Origin: Endozoicomonadaceae bacterium
GTDB taxonomy: Bacteria; Pseudomonadota; Gammaproteobacteria; Pseudomonadales; Endozoicomonadaceae
Length of the DNA: 22,148 nt
Assembly (NCBI GenBank): GCA_023146365.1
Contig: JAGLCE010000113.1
Span: 1-22,148, forward strand
Reading direction: 5' to 3'
Positions 7,358-15,584 of this stretch are shown in pieces. Under the pieces are notes generated by a model, which had not been told where the DNA came from, did no database searches, and saw only the letters and a list, made by a program, of their open reading frames with translations. Numbering within the stretch: the first letter of the stretch is position 1; each line of letters starts with the position of its first letter. Both the position numbers and the translations under genes were made by a program.

Positions 7358-9793
7358 CTAGTGAGTACTCAGAATATCGCCTCGAGCCAACGCCTCATGC
7401 TCGATCTCTTCTTCTTTATTCACGGTGACACTCTCATCGACTTTCAACGGAGCCTCTGGCATGAATTTCAGTGCTAAATCAAGCACCTCATCAATCCATT
7501 TGACCGGACAAATTTCCAGATCCTGCTTAATATTATCAGGAATTTCTTTCAGATCTTTCTTATTCTCAGAAGGAATTATGACAGTATGAATACCGCCACG
7601 ATGCGCTGCCAGCAGCTTCTCTTTCAATCCTCCGATAGCCAGTACTTGACCTCTCAGAGTGATCTCACCGGTCATTGCCACATCGGCACGAACAGGAATA
7701 CTGGTAAAGATTGACGCCAGCGCCGTACACATAGCGATACCAGCACTAGGGCCATCCTTAGGGGTTGCACCTTCCGGCACATGAATATGCACATCATGAA
7801 CCTTATGGAAATTAGACTTAATACCCAAAACAAGCGCACGGCTTCTGATCACCGTCATCGCCGCCTGAATAGACTCTTGCATGACATCACCAAGGGAACC
7901 CGTTTTAATCACCTGCCCTCTGCCCTTCACCGCCATCGCCTCAATGGTCAGCAACTCACCGCCCACAGGAGTCCAAGCCAAACCCGTTACCTGACCAATC
8001 TGATCTTTTTCTTCAGCTAGACCATAAGAGTATTTCTGAATCCCAGAATAGTGCTCAAGATCATCCACCGTCACCATGCTAGGAATATCACGCACGCCAA
8101 GCGCTTGCTCTTTCACCAATTTGCGACAGATTTTAGCCAGTTCACGCTCCAACCCCCTAACACCAGCCTCTCGCGTATAATAACGCACCAAATTTCGAAT
8201 GACATGTTCATCAAACTGCGTTTCGTTCTTTTTCATCCCGACATTTTTCATCTGCTTGGACAAGAGATATCGCTCATAAATATGGATTTTCTCCTGTTCG
8301 GTATAGCCAGAAATCCTGATCACCTCCATTCGATCCAGTAGAGCTGGGGGAATATCCATTGAGTTTGATGTACACACAAACATCACGTCAGACAAATCAT
8401 AATCCACTTCTAGATAGTGATCGTTGAAGCAGTTATTCTGTTCCGGATCAAGCACTTCAAGTAGCGCAGAAGCAGGATCACCACGCATATCAGAACCCAT
8501 CTTATCGACCTCATCCAACAGGAAGAGAGGATTCTTAACACCAGCGCCTGCCAACTTCTGAATCAGTTTACCAGGCATAGAGCCTACATAGGTTCTTCGA
8601 TGTCCACGAATCTCAGCTTCGTCACGAACCCCTCCCAAGGCCATCCGAACAAACTTGCGACCGGTCGCCCTTGCAATGGACCCACCGAGGGAGGTTTTAC
8701 CGACACCTGGCGGCCCGACAAGACAGAGTACCGGCCCATTTAATTTTTTTACACGTTGCTGAACTGCCAAGTACTCCAGAATACGGTCCTTAACCTCCTC
8801 CAAACCATAATGATCTTCGTTCAAAATCTGCTCCGCTTTTTTCAGATCATGGCGGACTTTACTGCGTTTTTTCCAAGGTACATTCAACATCCAGTCGATA
8901 TAACCGCGCACAACGGTTGCCTCTGCCGACATCGGTGACATCTGTTTCAACTTTTTCAACTCTGACATCGTCTTGTTGAGTGCTTCAGACGTCATGCCGG
9001 CCTGCTCTATATTTTTCTTGATACTCTCAAATTCATCTAAATTATCATCAGAATCACCCAACTCTTTTTGAATGGCCTTCATCTGCTCATTCAGATAGTA
9101 GTCTCGCTGACTTTTTTCCATCTGTTTCTTGACGCGCCCTCTCACCCGCCTATCGACCTGAATCAATTCAATTTCTGTATCAATCAGGGTTACCAGATAT
9201 TCCAGACGTTCGAGGATATCAGTGATTTCAAGAATTTTCTGTTCATCTTCAGTTTTAAGAACCATATGAGAAGAAACGGTATCGGTCAATCGTTCCGGAT
9301 CGCTCACTTCTGATAAAGAATTAAGAACCTCTGTGCTCACTTTTTTACTAAGATGCACATATTGTTCAAATTTACTGTAAAGTGTCTGAGTGAATATTTC
9401 GGAGCGACGAGCATCAACGAACTGCTCCTCGTGAATTGCGATCACCGCAGAACAGTAATCACCACAACGCTTGAACTCATTAATATTAGCGCGAGCAACA
9501 CCTTCTACCAGCACTTTAACAGTACCATCAGGCAGTTTGAGCATCTGCAAAATGGTTGACAAAGTGCCAACCCTATAAATATCTTCTAGATTAGGATCAT
9601 CATTCTGAGCGCTTTTTTGAGCAACGAGAAACACTCGTCGATCACCCTCCATCGCTCTTTCAAGGGCTTTGATTGACTTATCTCTGCCAACAAATAATGG
9701 GATAACCATATGGGGATAGACAACAACATCCCTGAGCGGTAAAAGCGGTAATTCCACCGTTTCAGCACAGTGGGTAGAATCCTGACATTCCAT
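7358..9793 (-). CDS. lon: ATP-dependent protease Lon
   Basis: Lon is a hexameric cytoplasmic AAA+ serine protease that removes misfolded proteins and selected regulators. From the ATG at 9791-9793 the product is 811 residues. The N-terminal substrate domain begins LPLLPLRDVVVYPHMVIPLF. Walker A is GPPGVGKT (360-367), Walker B is FLLDEVDKM (about 424-432), and the protease dyad is Ser683 in DGPSAGIAM and Lys726 in GGLKEKL, an offset of four from E. coli Ser679/Lys722. The frame stays open for 26 codons further upstream. I prefer 9793 because AGAGGG lies six bases before it and the protein then starts where the family starts. The gene follows clpX on the same strand with a 270-bp gap that contains a possible heat-shock promoter. 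Confidence 0.97.
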   Translation of the reverse strand: MECQDSTHCAETVELPLLPLRDVVVYPHMVIPLFVGRDKSIKALERAMEGDRRVFLVAQKSAQNDDPNLEDIYRVGTLSTILQMLKLPDGTVKVLVEGVARANINEFKRCGDYCSAVIAIHEEQFVDARRSEIFTQTLYSKFEQYVHLSKKVSTEVLNSLSEVSDPERLTDTVSSHMVLKTEDEQKILEITDILERLEYLVTLIDTEIELIQVDRRVRGRVKKQMEKSQRDYYLNEQMKAIQKELGDSDDNLDEFESIKKNIEQAGMTSEALNKTMSELKKLKQMSPMSAEATVVRGYIDWMLNVPWKKRSKVRHDLKKAEQILNEDHYGLEEVKDRILEYLAVQQRVKKLNGPVLCLVGPPGVGKTSLGGSIARATGRKFVRMALGGVRDEAEIRGHRRTYVGSMPGKLIQKLAGAGVKNPLFLLDEVDKMGSDMRGDPASALLEVLDPEQNNCFNDHYLEVDYDLSDVMFVCTSNSMDIPPALLDRMEVIRISGYTEQEKIHIYERYLLSKQMKNVGMKKNETQFDEHVIRNLVRYYTREAGVRGLERELAKICRKLVKEQALGVRDIPSMVTVDDLEHYSGIQKYSYGLAEEKDQIGQVTGLAWTPVGGELLTIEAMAVKGRGQVIKTGSLGDVMQESIQAAMTVIRSRALVLGIKSNFHKVHDVHIHVPEGATPKDGPSAGIAMCTALASIFTSIPVRADVAMTGEITLRGQVLAIGGLKEKLLAAHRGGIHTVIIPSENKKDLKEIPDNIKQDLEICPVKWIDEVLDLALKFMPEAPLKVDESVTVNKEEEIEHEALARGDILSTH

Positions 9794-9842
9794 ACACAAC
9801 CCTCTTTTTTGATGCCCAACTGCCTGAGGATACGCCGACGAC

Positions 9843-9872
9843 CCATAGGACAACACAACGTGTCTTTGCAAG
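9843..9872 (-). promoter_or_regulatory. candidate heat-shock (sigma-32) promoter of lon
   Basis: On the minus strand CTTGCAA (9866-9872) and TCCTATGG (9843-9850) are 15 bases apart. The RpoH consensus, from general knowledge, is CTTGAAA and CCCCATNT at a spacing of about 11-16. The -35 matches six of seven bases and the -10 four of seven. Transcription would start about 43 bases before lon. lon is a classic heat-shock gene, which raises plausibility, but this remains a pattern match. Confidence 0.35.
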
Positions 9873-10018
9873 CGATTTACAGCGACTAAGATGAAGGTTC
9901 ATGCATACAATTACAATAACAATAAAAAAATAATCTGGACTAGCCCTATCAACGAAAGCAGACGAGGTTAACAACTGAGCACTCAAAAAGCATTGAAAAT
10001 AGCAGAAAACCAAGCTTC

Positions 10019-10049
10019 AGGGTAGTAACGATACTTGCGTTGTTACCCT
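10019..10049 (-). other. stem-loop just after clpX
   Basis: Bases 10019-10030 pair with 10038-10049 in a 12-bp stem (AGGGTAGTAACG with CGTTGTTACCCT, two G-T wobbles) around a 7-base loop, 15 bases beyond the clpX stop. No T run follows directly on the minus strand, so it may be a weak or factor-assisted terminator, or an mRNA-stabilising or attenuating hairpin between clpX and lon. Confidence 0.45.
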
Positions 10050-10063
10050 AATGAAAATCACCA

Positions 10064-11359
10064 TTACTCATTAGGTATAACCTTCGAAACCTCCGCACCA
10101 TCATAGATCAATATAGGCGTGATATCTCCACGGACAACACTCCCGTCAATGACCACTTTGGAGATACTTTTATCCGAGGGTAAGTCATACATGACCTCAA
10201 GTAATATGCTTTCCAGAATAGAGCGCAAACCTCGTGCGCCCGTCTTACGTAACACTGCTTGAGCCGCCACTTCACATAACGCATCTTCACGGAAATCAAT
10301 ATCCACCCCCTCCATTTCAAGCAGGCGTGCATACTGTTTAGTTAAAGCATTCCTAGGCTCTTTCAGTATTCTAACTAAAGCCTCTTCATCTAGCTCTTCA
10401 AGCGTTGCCGCAACAGGCAAACGGCCAACAAACTCAGGAATCAAACCATATTTGACCAAATCCTCAGGTTCGACCTCCTTAAATGTCGCACTAAGGCTTT
10501 TTTTGGAATCTTTACCTTTAATCTCAGCAGAAAAACCGATACCGCCTTTATCCGTCCGATCACGAATAATCTTTTCCAAACCGAAAAAGGCACCACCACA
10601 GATAAAGAGAATATTAGACGTATCGACCTGAAGAAATTCTTGCTGCGGATGTTTTCGCCCACCTTGTGGCGGCACAGAGGCAACCGTTCCCTCAATGAGT
10701 TTCAGTAGCGCTTGCTGAACACCCTCACCAGATACATCCCGAGTAATGGAAGGGTTATCTGACTTTCTTGAAATTTTATCGATTTCATCAATATAAACAA
10801 TGCCCATCTGAGCTTTTTCTACATCGTAATCACATTTCTGCAACAGCTTTTGAATGATATTTTCAACATCCTCACCCACATAACCCGCTTCAGTCAGTGT
10901 CGTTGCATCCGCAATGGTAAAAGGCACATTTAACAATCGAGCCAGTGTCTCTGCAAGCAGAGTTTTACCTGAACCCGTCGGCCCAATAAGAAGAATATTA
11001 CTCTTACCGAGTTCAACCTCCTCTTTATCTTTGTCGCGGCTCTCGCCAGCTTTCAGACGTTTGTAATGGTTGTAGACGGCAACAGAGAGCATCTTTTTAG
11101 CTCTCTGCTGACCAATAACATACTCATCAAGAATGCTGTTTATCTCTTTAGGAACCGGTAGGTGGTCATTGTCACTTTCTGGCGCAGCTTCCTCTATCTC
11201 TTCACGAATAATATCGTTACAGAGATCAACACATTCGTCACAAATAAAGACCGATGGACCCGCAATAAGCTTCCGCACTTCATGTTGGCTTTTACCGCAA
11301 AATGAACAGTAAAGCAGCTTTTCGCTATCATCACCCTTGCCGTTGTTTTGGTCGGTCAT
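10064..11359 (-). CDS. clpX: ClpX, ATPase and unfoldase subunit of the ClpXP protease
   Basis: ClpX recognises, unfolds and threads substrates into ClpP in the cytoplasm. The 431-residue product is normal length. It has the N-terminal zinc-binding domain with Cys18, Cys21, Cys40 and Cys43 (YCSFCGKSQHEV and FICDECVDLC). Walker A is GPTGSGKT at 126-133. The pore-1 loop GYVG is near 159-162, Walker B VYIDEIDKI near 188-196, and the RKH loop lies within PPQGGRKHP. GGAFFGLEKII and the arginine-finger region EFVGRLP follow. The ATG at 11357-11359 has only a weak upstream CAGGG. It lies 141 bp after clpP on the same strand, the usual partner order, and most likely forms an operon with it. Confidence 0.97.
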   Translation of the reverse strand: MTDQNNGKGDDSEKLLYCSFCGKSQHEVRKLIAGPSVFICDECVDLCNDIIREEIEEAAPESDNDHLPVPKEINSILDEYVIGQQRAKKMLSVAVYNHYKRLKAGESRDKDKEEVELGKSNILLIGPTGSGKTLLAETLARLLNVPFTIADATTLTEAGYVGEDVENIIQKLLQKCDYDVEKAQMGIVYIDEIDKISRKSDNPSITRDVSGEGVQQALLKLIEGTVASVPPQGGRKHPQQEFLQVDTSNILFICGGAFFGLEKIIRDRTDKGGIGFSAEIKGKDSKKSLSATFKEVEPEDLVKYGLIPEFVGRLPVAATLEELDEEALVRILKEPRNALTKQYARLLEMEGVDIDFREDALCEVAAQAVLRKTGARGLRSILESILLEVMYDLPSDKSISKVVIDGSVVRGDITPILIYDGAEVSKVIPNE

Positions 11360-11500
11360 TCAAATACCCTGTTTTTGGTACAACCCTATAACAACAAGAT
11401 GCTGGTGTTATCTTCATATTTCAAGGGTCATAGACAAAAAACAGAATCATATTATCTGTACTACTGACCACTCGAAATACTCTAGCTCCACAAGAACCGC

Positions 11501-12139
11501 TTACTCTGACTCTTCCCGCTTATCCATCACCTCATCAATCAGTCCATACTCCTTGGCCTGAACGGCATTCATAAAGTTGTCACGGTCAGTCCCTTTCTGA
11601 ATGACATCTATGGACTGTCCGGTATGATGTGCCAGAACCATGTTCAGCTTACTCTTGATGGCCAAAATCTCTTTGGCATGGATCTCAATGTCTGACGCCT
11701 GCCCCTGAAAACCACCCAAAGGCTGGTGAATCATAACTCGAGAATGCGGCAGGCAGTAACGCTTACCCGCAGCACCAGAAGCGAGCAGAAGCGCCCCCAT
11801 ACTCGCGGCCTGTCCTACACAATGGGTGCAGACATCAGGCTTAATAAACTGCATCGTATCATAAATAGCCATGCCCGCTGTGACCGAGCCACCTGGAGAA
11901 TTAATATAAAGATGAATATCTTTATCGGGATTTTCTGACTCCAGAAACAGTAACTGGGCAACGATCAGATTAGCCATGTAGTCTTCGACTTGGCCCACCA
12001 TAAAGATAACCCGCTCTTTGAGAAGGCGGGAGTAAATATCGTAGGAACGCTCACCCTTGGCAGAGTGTTCCACCACGATGGGCACCAGCCCTCCTGTAGC
12101 CGATATTTGTGGAGCACTGTAATCAGTAAGTCTGGTCAT
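11501..12139 (-). CDS. clpP: ClpP, proteolytic subunit of Clp protease
   Basis: ClpP forms the double-heptamer serine-protease chamber served by ClpX. The 212-residue product carries the catalytic triad at family positions: Ser113 in GQAASMGA, His138 in MIHQPLGG and Asp187 in TDRDNFM. Each is offset by two from the E. coli precursor. The substrate-channel motif YINSPGGSVTAGM is also present. A short N-terminal stretch is probably removed by self-processing, as known for the family. The ATG is preceded by AAGGAG at a rather long spacing of about 12 bases; an in-frame TAG shortly upstream rules out a longer start. It follows tig by 73 bp on the same strand. Confidence 0.97.
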   Translation of the reverse strand: MTRLTDYSAPQISATGGLVPIVVEHSAKGERSYDIYSRLLKERVIFMVGQVEDYMANLIVAQLLFLESENPDKDIHLYINSPGGSVTAGMAIYDTMQFIKPDVCTHCVGQAASMGALLLASGAAGKRYCLPHSRVMIHQPLGGFQGQASDIEIHAKEILAIKSKLNMVLAHHTGQSIDVIQKGTDRDNFMNAVQAKEYGLIDEVMDKREESE

Positions 12140-12171
12140 ATTCTAGAATGGCTCCTTTCCTTGTCGGTATG

Positions 12172-12196
12172 GAGGCACGGACGAAAACAGTGCCTC
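12172..12196 (-). other. small inverted repeat between tig and clpP
   Basis: GAGGCAC (12172-12178) pairs with GTGCCTC (12190-12196) around an 11-base loop, 16 bases after the tig stop codon on the minus strand. No T run follows. It might partly attenuate transcription from tig into clpP or protect an mRNA end. Confidence 0.3.
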
Positions 12197-12212
12197 AGTT
12201 TGGCTAAAGTAA

Positions 12213-13568
12213 TCAGGTTTCAACCTGATGTTCACCCGTTTCATTTTCAGCGATCGGTTGAGGAGGCTTGACAGCTTCTTCATAACTGCATTCGACCTCA
12301 GAAACCTGTGCAGCATCAAGAACAGTATCCACCACCAGCTCTTCCAGAACAACATATCGAACCTGGCTCAACTGCTCTTCATTACTGTAGTACCAATCGA
12401 TAACCTGCTGCGGTTGCCGATAGGCAGAAGCAACCTCTTCAATCGTGCGCCGCACTCGCTCATCATCCTCCTGAAGACGAAGATTGTTAACCTTAACGAT
12501 TTCACTGATCAAAAGACCCAGTTTGACGCGCCTATCCGCTTTATCCCTAAACATCTCTACAGGCAATGTTTTCGGATCGATATTGCTCTTTTCACCACCA
12601 AACTGAACCACAGCCTCTTGACGTAAATTGTCAATTTCCTTATTAATCAGCGTCTTCGGCACATCAAAAGTATGGATAGACAACAAGCCGGTCATCACCT
12701 GCTCCTTAACCTTGGCGGTAATCACCTTACTCAGTTCTCGCTCCATATTCTTGCGAATTGCTTCGCGAAACGCTTTTTCACCACCTTCTTTAATAGCATA
12801 CTGAGCAAAAAACTCATCATTCATCTCTGGCAAAACAGGCTTGCTGATCGCATTGACGGTAACAGCAAAATTGACCTGTTTACCTTTCATCTCTTCTGCA
12901 TGATACGCTTCAGGGAAAGTCAGCTCCAGCACTCTCTTTTCACCAACATGCGAACCGATCAGCCCCTCTTCAAAACCGGGAATCATCTGACCTGCACCCA
13001 GCACAAGTAGCTGGTCATTAGCGCTGCCACCTTCAAATACTTCATCATTCAGCGTGCCAACGAAGTCAATCTTTACTTGATCGCCATTCTCGGCAACACG
13101 CTCTTCTACCTCTTCCCACGTAACATTCTGCTCACGTAGAGTTTTAATCATCGTATCAACATCTGTATCTTGAACGGTGCTGACCAGCTTTTTGATGGTC
13201 ACCTGGGCAAACTTTTCCAGAACGATCTCAGGATACACTTCAAAGGTCACAGTGAACTCAAGGTCCTCACCCTCCTTCATGTTCTTGGGCTCAATATTGG
13301 GAGAACCTGCAGGACGAAGCGACTCACTGTCGATCGCATCTTGAGAGTACCTCTGCATAACTTCGTTTAGCACTTCATAATAAATCCTTTGACCGTAACG
13401 CTTTTTGAGCACTTTGAATGGTACTTTACCGGGACGAAAACCGTCCAAACGTACACGTTGGTTCATTGCCTTAAGACGCTTCTCAACCTTGGAGTCAATA
13501 TCAACCGCCGGAACAACAATACTCAGGCGACGCTCAAGGACGGAAGTCGTTTCAAGTGAGACTTGCAT
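12213..13568 (-). CDS. tig: trigger factor, ribosome-associated chaperone
   Basis: Trigger factor binds ribosomal protein L23 at the exit tunnel and shields nascent chains. The 451-residue product has the three expected parts. The N-terminal ribosome-binding domain carries the signature GFRPGKVP at residues 43-50. The FKBP-type isomerase domain lies at about 155-245, with DQVKIDFVGTLNDEVFEGG and MIPGFEEGLIG. A long helical C-terminal substrate-cradling domain follows. The ATG at 13566-13568 is preceded by GAGGAA at good spacing. It heads the tig-clpP-clpX-lon series, all on one strand, coupling nascent-chain folding with proteolysis. The C-terminal tail, ending ETGEHQVET, is acidic and looks poorly conserved. 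Confidence 0.97.
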   Translation of the reverse strand: MQVSLETTSVLERRLSIVVPAVDIDSKVEKRLKAMNQRVRLDGFRPGKVPFKVLKKRYGQRIYYEVLNEVMQRYSQDAIDSESLRPAGSPNIEPKNMKEGEDLEFTVTFEVYPEIVLEKFAQVTIKKLVSTVQDTDVDTMIKTLREQNVTWEEVEERVAENGDQVKIDFVGTLNDEVFEGGSANDQLLVLGAGQMIPGFEEGLIGSHVGEKRVLELTFPEAYHAEEMKGKQVNFAVTVNAISKPVLPEMNDEFFAQYAIKEGGEKAFREAIRKNMERELSKVITAKVKEQVMTGLLSIHTFDVPKTLINKEIDNLRQEAVVQFGGEKSNIDPKTLPVEMFRDKADRRVKLGLLISEIVKVNNLRLQEDDERVRRTIEEVASAYRQPQQVIDWYYSNEEQLSQVRYVVLEELVVDTVLDAAQVSEVECSYEEAVKPPQPIAENETGEHQVET

Positions 13569-13775
13569 GGATATTCCTCATAAAACCATCTAATAACAAT
13601 ATTCAATCACTGACAAAGATGTCACAGGGTATCCAGTTTTTTATATCTCACCGGAGACCAGCGATAAACTCCCCACGCCAACATCAATTTCAAATTCAGA
13701 ATACTGTATCTATTATTCATTGCTATGCACTTATCTCATCTCACGCCTCATGATTGCGCACTTATTTTTTAGAAC

Positions 13776-13820
13776 ATACATAAAAAGAGGATAAAGCAAG
13801 TTTATCCTCTTTTTATGTAT
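13776..13820 (-). terminator. strong terminator of the tRNA operon
   Basis: A 20-bp uninterrupted stem (13776-13795 with 13801-13820) closes a 5-base loop, GCAAG. The core is AAAAAGAGGATAAA paired with TTTATCCTCTTTTT. It begins five bases beyond the 3' end of the last tRNA and gives a T run on the minus strand. It should separate the tRNA transcript from tig. Confidence 0.85.
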
Positions 13821-13824
13821 ATGA

Positions 13825-13909
13825 TGGTGCGGAAGGAGAGACTCGAACTCTCACACCTTGCGGCACTGGAACCTAAATCCAGCGTGTCTACCAATTCCAC
13901 CACTCCCGC
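13825..13909 (-). tRNA. tRNA-Leu (anticodon UAG)
   Basis: The minus strand folds as a class II tRNA of 85 bases with encoded CCA. The acceptor arm GCGGGAG pairs with CTTCCGC. The anticodon stem CTGGA/TCCAG holds the loop TTTAGGT, so the anticodon is UAG. The T arm has GTTCGAGTC, and a long variable arm is present. It is the last gene of the four-tRNA operon, and its sequence is close to what I recall of E. coli leucine UAG tRNA. Confidence 0.95.
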
Positions 13910-13928
13910 ACAATAACCCACGCCAAAC

Positions 13929-14005
13929 TGGGGTGGACGATGGGAGTCGAACCCACGACCGCAGGAGTCACAATCCTGAGCTCTACCAACTGAGCTACGC
14001 CCACC
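13929..14005 (-). tRNA. tRNA-His (anticodon GUG)
   Basis: The cloverleaf has the anticodon stem CAGGA/TCCTG and the loop TTGTGAC, giving anticodon GUG. The base before the acceptor stem is G and the discriminator is C, the G-1:C73 pair specific to histidine tRNAs. CCA is encoded, and 19 bases separate it from tRNA-Leu. Confidence 0.96.
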
Positions 14006-14127
14006 AACAAGAATGCTAATCATTCATGATTGAATCAGAATTCAACTACTTCAAACACATTCAACCGATCAACACTTAAACAGAAAACCCTCAAAGACCG
14101 ACCCGTAAGCCAACCCAGAACACCAGA

Positions 14128-14204
<77 letters not shown>

Positions 14205-14234
14205 ATAATACCTTTACATCACAGGTTTTAATTG

Positions 14235-14311
14235 TGGTCGGGGTAGAGAGATTCGAACTCCCGACATCCTGCTCCCAAAGCAGGCGCGCTACCAAACTGC
14301 GCTATACCCCG
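14235..14311 (-). tRNA. tRNA-Pro (anticodon UGG)
   Basis: This is a 77-base cloverleaf with acceptor CGGGGTA pairing with TACCCCG, anticodon stem CCTGC/GCAGG and loop TTTGGGA, giving anticodon UGG. The C1-G72 pair and A73 fit bacterial proline tRNAs, and CCA is encoded. It is first in the operon, about 36 bases after the predicted transcription start. Confidence 0.96.
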
Positions 14312-14353
14312 AAGTGCTTAAAAACGATATAACGCTACTCAGCAACGGGGCAA

Positions 14354-14382
14354 ATATTACCCACAGCACTCCCCTGCGTCAA
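14354..14382 (-). promoter_or_regulatory. sigma-70 promoter of the tRNA operon
   Basis: On the minus strand TTGACG (14377-14382) and TAATAT (14354-14359) are exactly 17 bases apart. Between the -10 box and the likely start lies TTGCCCC, a GC-rich discriminator of the kind that makes stable-RNA promoters subject to ppGpp/DksA control. The location directly ahead of tRNA-Pro supports the call. Confidence 0.7.
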
Positions 14383-14664
14383 CTCCTCATTACACACATT
14401 TTATTATTAATCGGGTGTCAATAAGAGACCTGTGGCGCACCTGCTCATTAAATGGCCAGTCAGTGTTCAAAAAACAGACACTTAACGAGAGATCAAATAG
14501 ACCACGCTCTCTACGAGAACGTCCACCGGTAAAACAACAAGAAACGTCTCATCAGGATAATCGCAAGATCATAAACGACCCATTCAACGACATCATGTCA
14601 CAATGAGTCCAAAAACCTGCCATACTCCCCCGCTTACTGAAACAGAAAGAACACGTTATCTCTC
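14383..14664. other. spacer between the tRNA promoter and folD
   Basis: This divergent spacer must contain the folD promoter. I see CATACT near 14621 as a possible -10 box, but no -35 at good spacing. There is no gene, hairpin or repeat I can support. Confidence 0.4.
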
Positions 14665-15525
14665 ATGCACGCAAAGATCATTGATGGCAAACAGATCGCT
14701 CAGGGAATTACAGACCGCATAGCGGTTACGGTAAAAACAAGAGAAGATCAGGGTCTCCGCGCTCCAGGGCTGGCAGTCATTCTACTCGGCGAAGATCCAG
14801 CCTCCTCCGTTTATGTCGGCAACAAGCAACGAGCGTGCGAAAAAGCCAGATTCATCTCTCGCGCTTACAACCTCTCCGCCACCACCACGCAAGAGCAACT
14901 ACTAACTCTCATTGATCATCTAAACAACGATCCTGACATTGACGGCATTTTGGTGCAACTCCCCCTGCCGCCACATATCGAAAGCACCAGCGTTATTGAG
15001 CGCATCCGTCCCGACAAAGATGTTGACGGTTTTCATCCCTACAACATTGGACGACTCTGCCAGCGAAACCCCATACTGCGCCCATGCACTCCCAAGGGTA
15101 TCATGACTCTACTGGAAAGCACCGGCGAACCTCTGCGTGGCAAGAAAGCCACGATTGTGGGTGCTTCCAACATTGTCGGCCGCCCCATGACGCTTGAGCT
15201 ACTTCTAGCCGGATGCACCACCACCACCACTCACCGCCACACGGCAGATCTAGCCGCAGAGGTGGCTCAAGCTGATATTCTGGTCGTCGGAGCTGGCAAG
15301 CCTAAACTGGTAAAAGGGGATTGGATCAAACATGGAAGCATCGTCATTGATGTAGGCATCAACCGACTGAATAACGGCAAGTTGGTCGGAGACGTTGAGT
15401 TTGAAGTGGCCTCTGAACGTGCATCATGGATCACTCCCGTTCCTGGCGGTGTCGGCCCCATGACCGTGGCAACCCTGCTCGAAAACACACTATTTGCAAC
15501 AGAGCACCTCCACCAAGACACCTAA
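14665..15525 (+). CDS. folD: bifunctional methylenetetrahydrofolate dehydrogenase / cyclohydrolase
   Basis: FolD interconverts 5,10-methylene-THF, 5,10-methenyl-THF and 10-formyl-THF using NADP, supplying one-carbon units for purines and initiator tRNA formylation. The 286-residue product is normal length. Visible motifs are VGEDPAS-type GEDPASSVYVGNK, with the catalytic Tyr50 and Lys54; DGILVQLPLP; PCTPKGIMTLLE; the NADP-binding VGASNIVGRPM; and the C-terminal PVPGGVGPMTVATLLENT. The ATG fits the family N-terminus although no strong ribosome site precedes it. It converges with cysS and shares a bidirectional hairpin. In Pseudomonas the same neighbours (cysS, tRNAs, tig) flank folD. Confidence 0.97.
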   Translation: MHAKIIDGKQIAQGITDRIAVTVKTREDQGLRAPGLAVILLGEDPASSVYVGNKQRACEKARFISRAYNLSATTTQEQLLTLIDHLNNDPDIDGILVQLPLPPHIESTSVIERIRPDKDVDGFHPYNIGRLCQRNPILRPCTPKGIMTLLESTGEPLRGKKATIVGASNIVGRPMTLELLLAGCTTTTTHRHTADLAAEVAQADILVVGAGKPKLVKGDWIKHGSIVIDVGINRLNNGKLVGDVEFEVASERASWITPVPGGVGPMTVATLLENTLFATEHLHQDT

Positions 15526-15535
15526 ACATATCCAT

Positions 15536-15565
15536 AAAAGACCGGACACCCTATCCGGCCTTTTT
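15536..15565. terminator. shared terminator between convergent folD and cysS
   Basis: AAAAG-A-CCGGA (15536-15546) pairs with TCCGG-C-CTTTT (15554-15564) with one internal mismatch and a 7-base loop. It starts about ten bases after the folD stop, with T-rich sequence on the folD side and an A run on the other, so it can serve both genes. Confidence 0.75.
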
Positions 15566-15584
15566 CTTTCTCATTGATCGAATG

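Noticed and set aside
9794..9871. Extended start for lon adding 26 residues
   Set aside because: The extension resembles no Lon N-terminus, has no ribosome site at its start and overlaps the candidate promoter; ATG 9793 has AGAGGG at correct spacing.
13802..14023. 73-codon minus-strand open frame
   Set aside because: It is a translation of tRNA-His and tRNA-Leu themselves, not a protein gene.
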